In this document: positions 63,239 to 64,000 of the stretch, in pieces | Layout of the letters: each line of letters begins with the position of its first letter | Numbering within the stretch: the stretch's first letter is position 1 | The notes under the pieces: model-generated | Seen by the model: only the letters and a program-made list of their open reading frames with translations | What the model was told of the DNA's origin: nothing | The model's database searches: none | Virus record (IMG/VR): IMGVR_UViG_3300042545_001134 | Coordinates: 244,600-308,599 of that record | Reading direction: 5' to 3' (one strand) | DNA: 64,000 bases | DNA from: a virus | Program-made: the position numbers and the translations under genes

Positions 63239-63312
63239 ACCTTCGTAGGAGAACTGGTATATCCACTGCACTTAGGATGCAGATTTTGTGGGTTCGAATC
63301 CCACCGAAGGTA
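63239..63312 (+). tRNA. tRNA with Leu anticodon TAG but short variable loop
   Basis: Acceptor ACCTTCG/CGAAGGT, anticodon stem CTGCA/TGCAG, loop CTTAGGA with anticodon TAG, variable loop only ATTTT, T-arm GTGGG-TTCGAAT-CCCAC, discriminator A. A bacterial tRNA-Leu should have a long variable arm. Confidence 0.85.
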
Positions 63313-63317
63313 CAAAT

Positions 63318-63445
63318 AGTCAGGTGGCGGAAAGATTACGGCGCTGGGATAAAAACTGGGGCCTTGATAATCGTGGTAGACGCCCTGTTTCTAGACGATG
63401 GCCGAAAGCAAGATTTCGGTACAGGTTCAAATCCTGTCCTGACTA
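63318..63445 (+). tRNA. Aberrant tRNA-like element, anticodon unresolved
   Basis: Acceptor AGTCAGG/CCTGACT with A73, T-arm ACAGG-TTCAAAT-CCTGT and a class II-like variable stem CCGAAA/TTTCGG are clear. The D-arm region is split by about 42 extra bases forming GATTA/TAATC and GGC/GCC stems. No anticodon stem fits well. Length 128 bases against about 85. It could be an interrupted Leu-like tRNA, a pseudogene or a new RNA. Confidence 0.4.
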
Positions 63446-63455
63446 CAAACATTAT

Positions 63456-63537
63456 TGGAAGGTGGGTGAGTGGTTAAAACCGACAGACTGTAAATCTGTT
63501 CCCATTGGGTACGGGGGTTCAAATCCCTCCCTTCCAA
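63456..63537 (+). tRNA. tRNA-Tyr(GTA)
   Basis: Class II. Acceptor TGGAAGG/CCTTCCA, anticodon stem ACAGA/TCTGT, loop CTGTAAA with anticodon GTA, variable arm TCCCATTGGGTAC, T-arm GGGGG-TTCAAAT-CCCTC, discriminator A. Confidence 0.93.
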
Positions 63538-63553
63538 CTTAAAAATTATTATT

Positions 63554-64000
63554 ATGGCAAGAAGTAAAATTTTATCTGACTTATTAAAATCCATAACTCC
63601 TGAAATGGAAGAAAAGTGGAAACAGGAAAGAATGAATTATAAAAAAAGTTTAAGTATCGAATATCAATTGGGGTATTATGTTGGGTTGGAAATTGTACAT
63701 CGTTACTTACCAACACTATCAACTGATATGATTCAATCGAATTATGTAATTGAGGTATCTCAGATGGATTCTGAGGAGAACAAACGATTAGAAGTGGAAT
63801 GGTTCACAACCACCAAACACGGTGGAGAATGGGATGGTAAAAGTGATAACGGTAATAAAGAAAGATGGGATGATTTATTTGACCACAATAAAATGTTGGA
63901 GGTAAAATATCTACCACATACTTTAACATGTCACATGGATGTTTTGAACATCAACGACATGAAACAATTTAAAGAGGGAATAAGAACAAGTCTATGGGAT
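63554..64000 (+). CDS. Partial hypothetical protein at right edge
   Basis: ATG at 63554 follows tRNA-Tyr by 16 bases; the frame is open to the window end (149 residues visible). The N-terminus is helical and charged (MARSKILSDLLKSITPEMEE). Later: SIEYQLGYYVGLEIVHRYLP and HGGEWDGKSDNG. No recognised domain in the visible part. C-terminus is outside the window. Confidence 0.6.
   Translation, partial: MARSKILSDLLKSITPEMEEKWKQERMNYKKSLSIEYQLGYYVGLEIVHRYLPTLSTDMIQSNYVIEVSQMDSEENKRLEVEWFTTTKHGGEWDGKSDNGNKERWDDLFDHNKMLEVKYLPHTLTCHMDVLNINDMKQFKEGIRTSLWD

Noticed and set aside
63318-63445. Amber suppressor tRNA (CTA anticodon)
   Set aside because: TTCTAGA is present but flanking stems do not pair, and at least one probable gene ends in TAG (19632), so stop reassignment is not supported.
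58929-63537. Ribosomal RNA fragment, suggested by the boxA-like elements
   Set aside because: No 16S, 23S or 5S core sequence is present; the segments are tRNAs, small genes and unknown structured RNA.

Overview
This window is a piece of a large T4-like (myovirus-type) phage genome whose host is most likely a member of the Bacteroidota, probably Flavobacteriia. The virus assignment rests on a recognisable T4-type set: family B DNA polymerase, terminase large subunit, portal, prohead protease, acidic scaffold, major capsid protein, OB-fold baseplate hub and a gp55-like late sigma factor. The host assignment rests on four things: host-type promoters (TTG, 19-20 bases, TAnnTTTG), a Bacteroidota-type ribosomal protein bS21, a protein ending in a type IX secretion (T9SS) sorting domain, and a general lack of strong Shine-Dalgarno sites. 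The DNA is AT-rich and densely coded with many start/stop overlaps. I see no rRNA, integrase, transposase or CRISPR array. || Layout. 1-12100: a partial possible nuclease gene, a structural gene, DNA polymerase (minus strand) and a minus-strand block of tail/adhesin genes, including a 1434-residue protein with Pro-Thr linkers, a LamG-like domain and eight decapeptide repeats. 12145-31022 (plus): virion-associated proteins, three glycosyltransferase-like genes, degenerate HD and HAD domains, dUTPase, PhoH, the gp55-like sigma factor, baseplate proteins, small proteins with capsid-targeting-like N-termini, and an outer-membrane barrel gene bracketed by a 59-bp direct repeat. 31043-45279 (minus): dCMP deaminase and the head/packaging operon, with one plus-strand gene for bS21 inside it. 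|| 45524-50248 (plus): a ClpC-like AAA+ unfoldase, a small lipoprotein and a three-gene RNA-repair cassette (P-loop kinase, Rnl1-like RNA ligase, cyclic-phosphate receiver-like protein). 50240-58590 (minus): eight genes that nearly all encode exported or membrane proteins (holin-like protein, two CsgG-like proteins, T9SS cargo, C-type-lectin-like protein, Gly-rich outer-membrane protein). 58700-63540: a tRNA array with 20 clear tRNAs covering 18 amino acids (Gly and Gln are not seen) and one aberrant tRNA-like element, interleaved with small genes, a homing-endonuclease-like gene, three candidate structured RNAs, host-type promoters and boxA-like elements. || How it fits together. Two promoter classes are visible. 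Host-type promoters precede the tRNA array, the ClpC-like gene and other probable early genes. A motif TATTTATA (the reverse complement of the T4 late -10 box TATAAATA) precedes most structural and envelope operons and is a candidate late promoter read by the gp55-like factor. Several findings point to remodelling of host translation and RNA: bS21, the tRNA array with rRNA-operon-like boxA and bracketing stems, and the RNA-repair cassette. The most unusual parts are the tRNA array with its structured RNAs and the envelope/secretion module.
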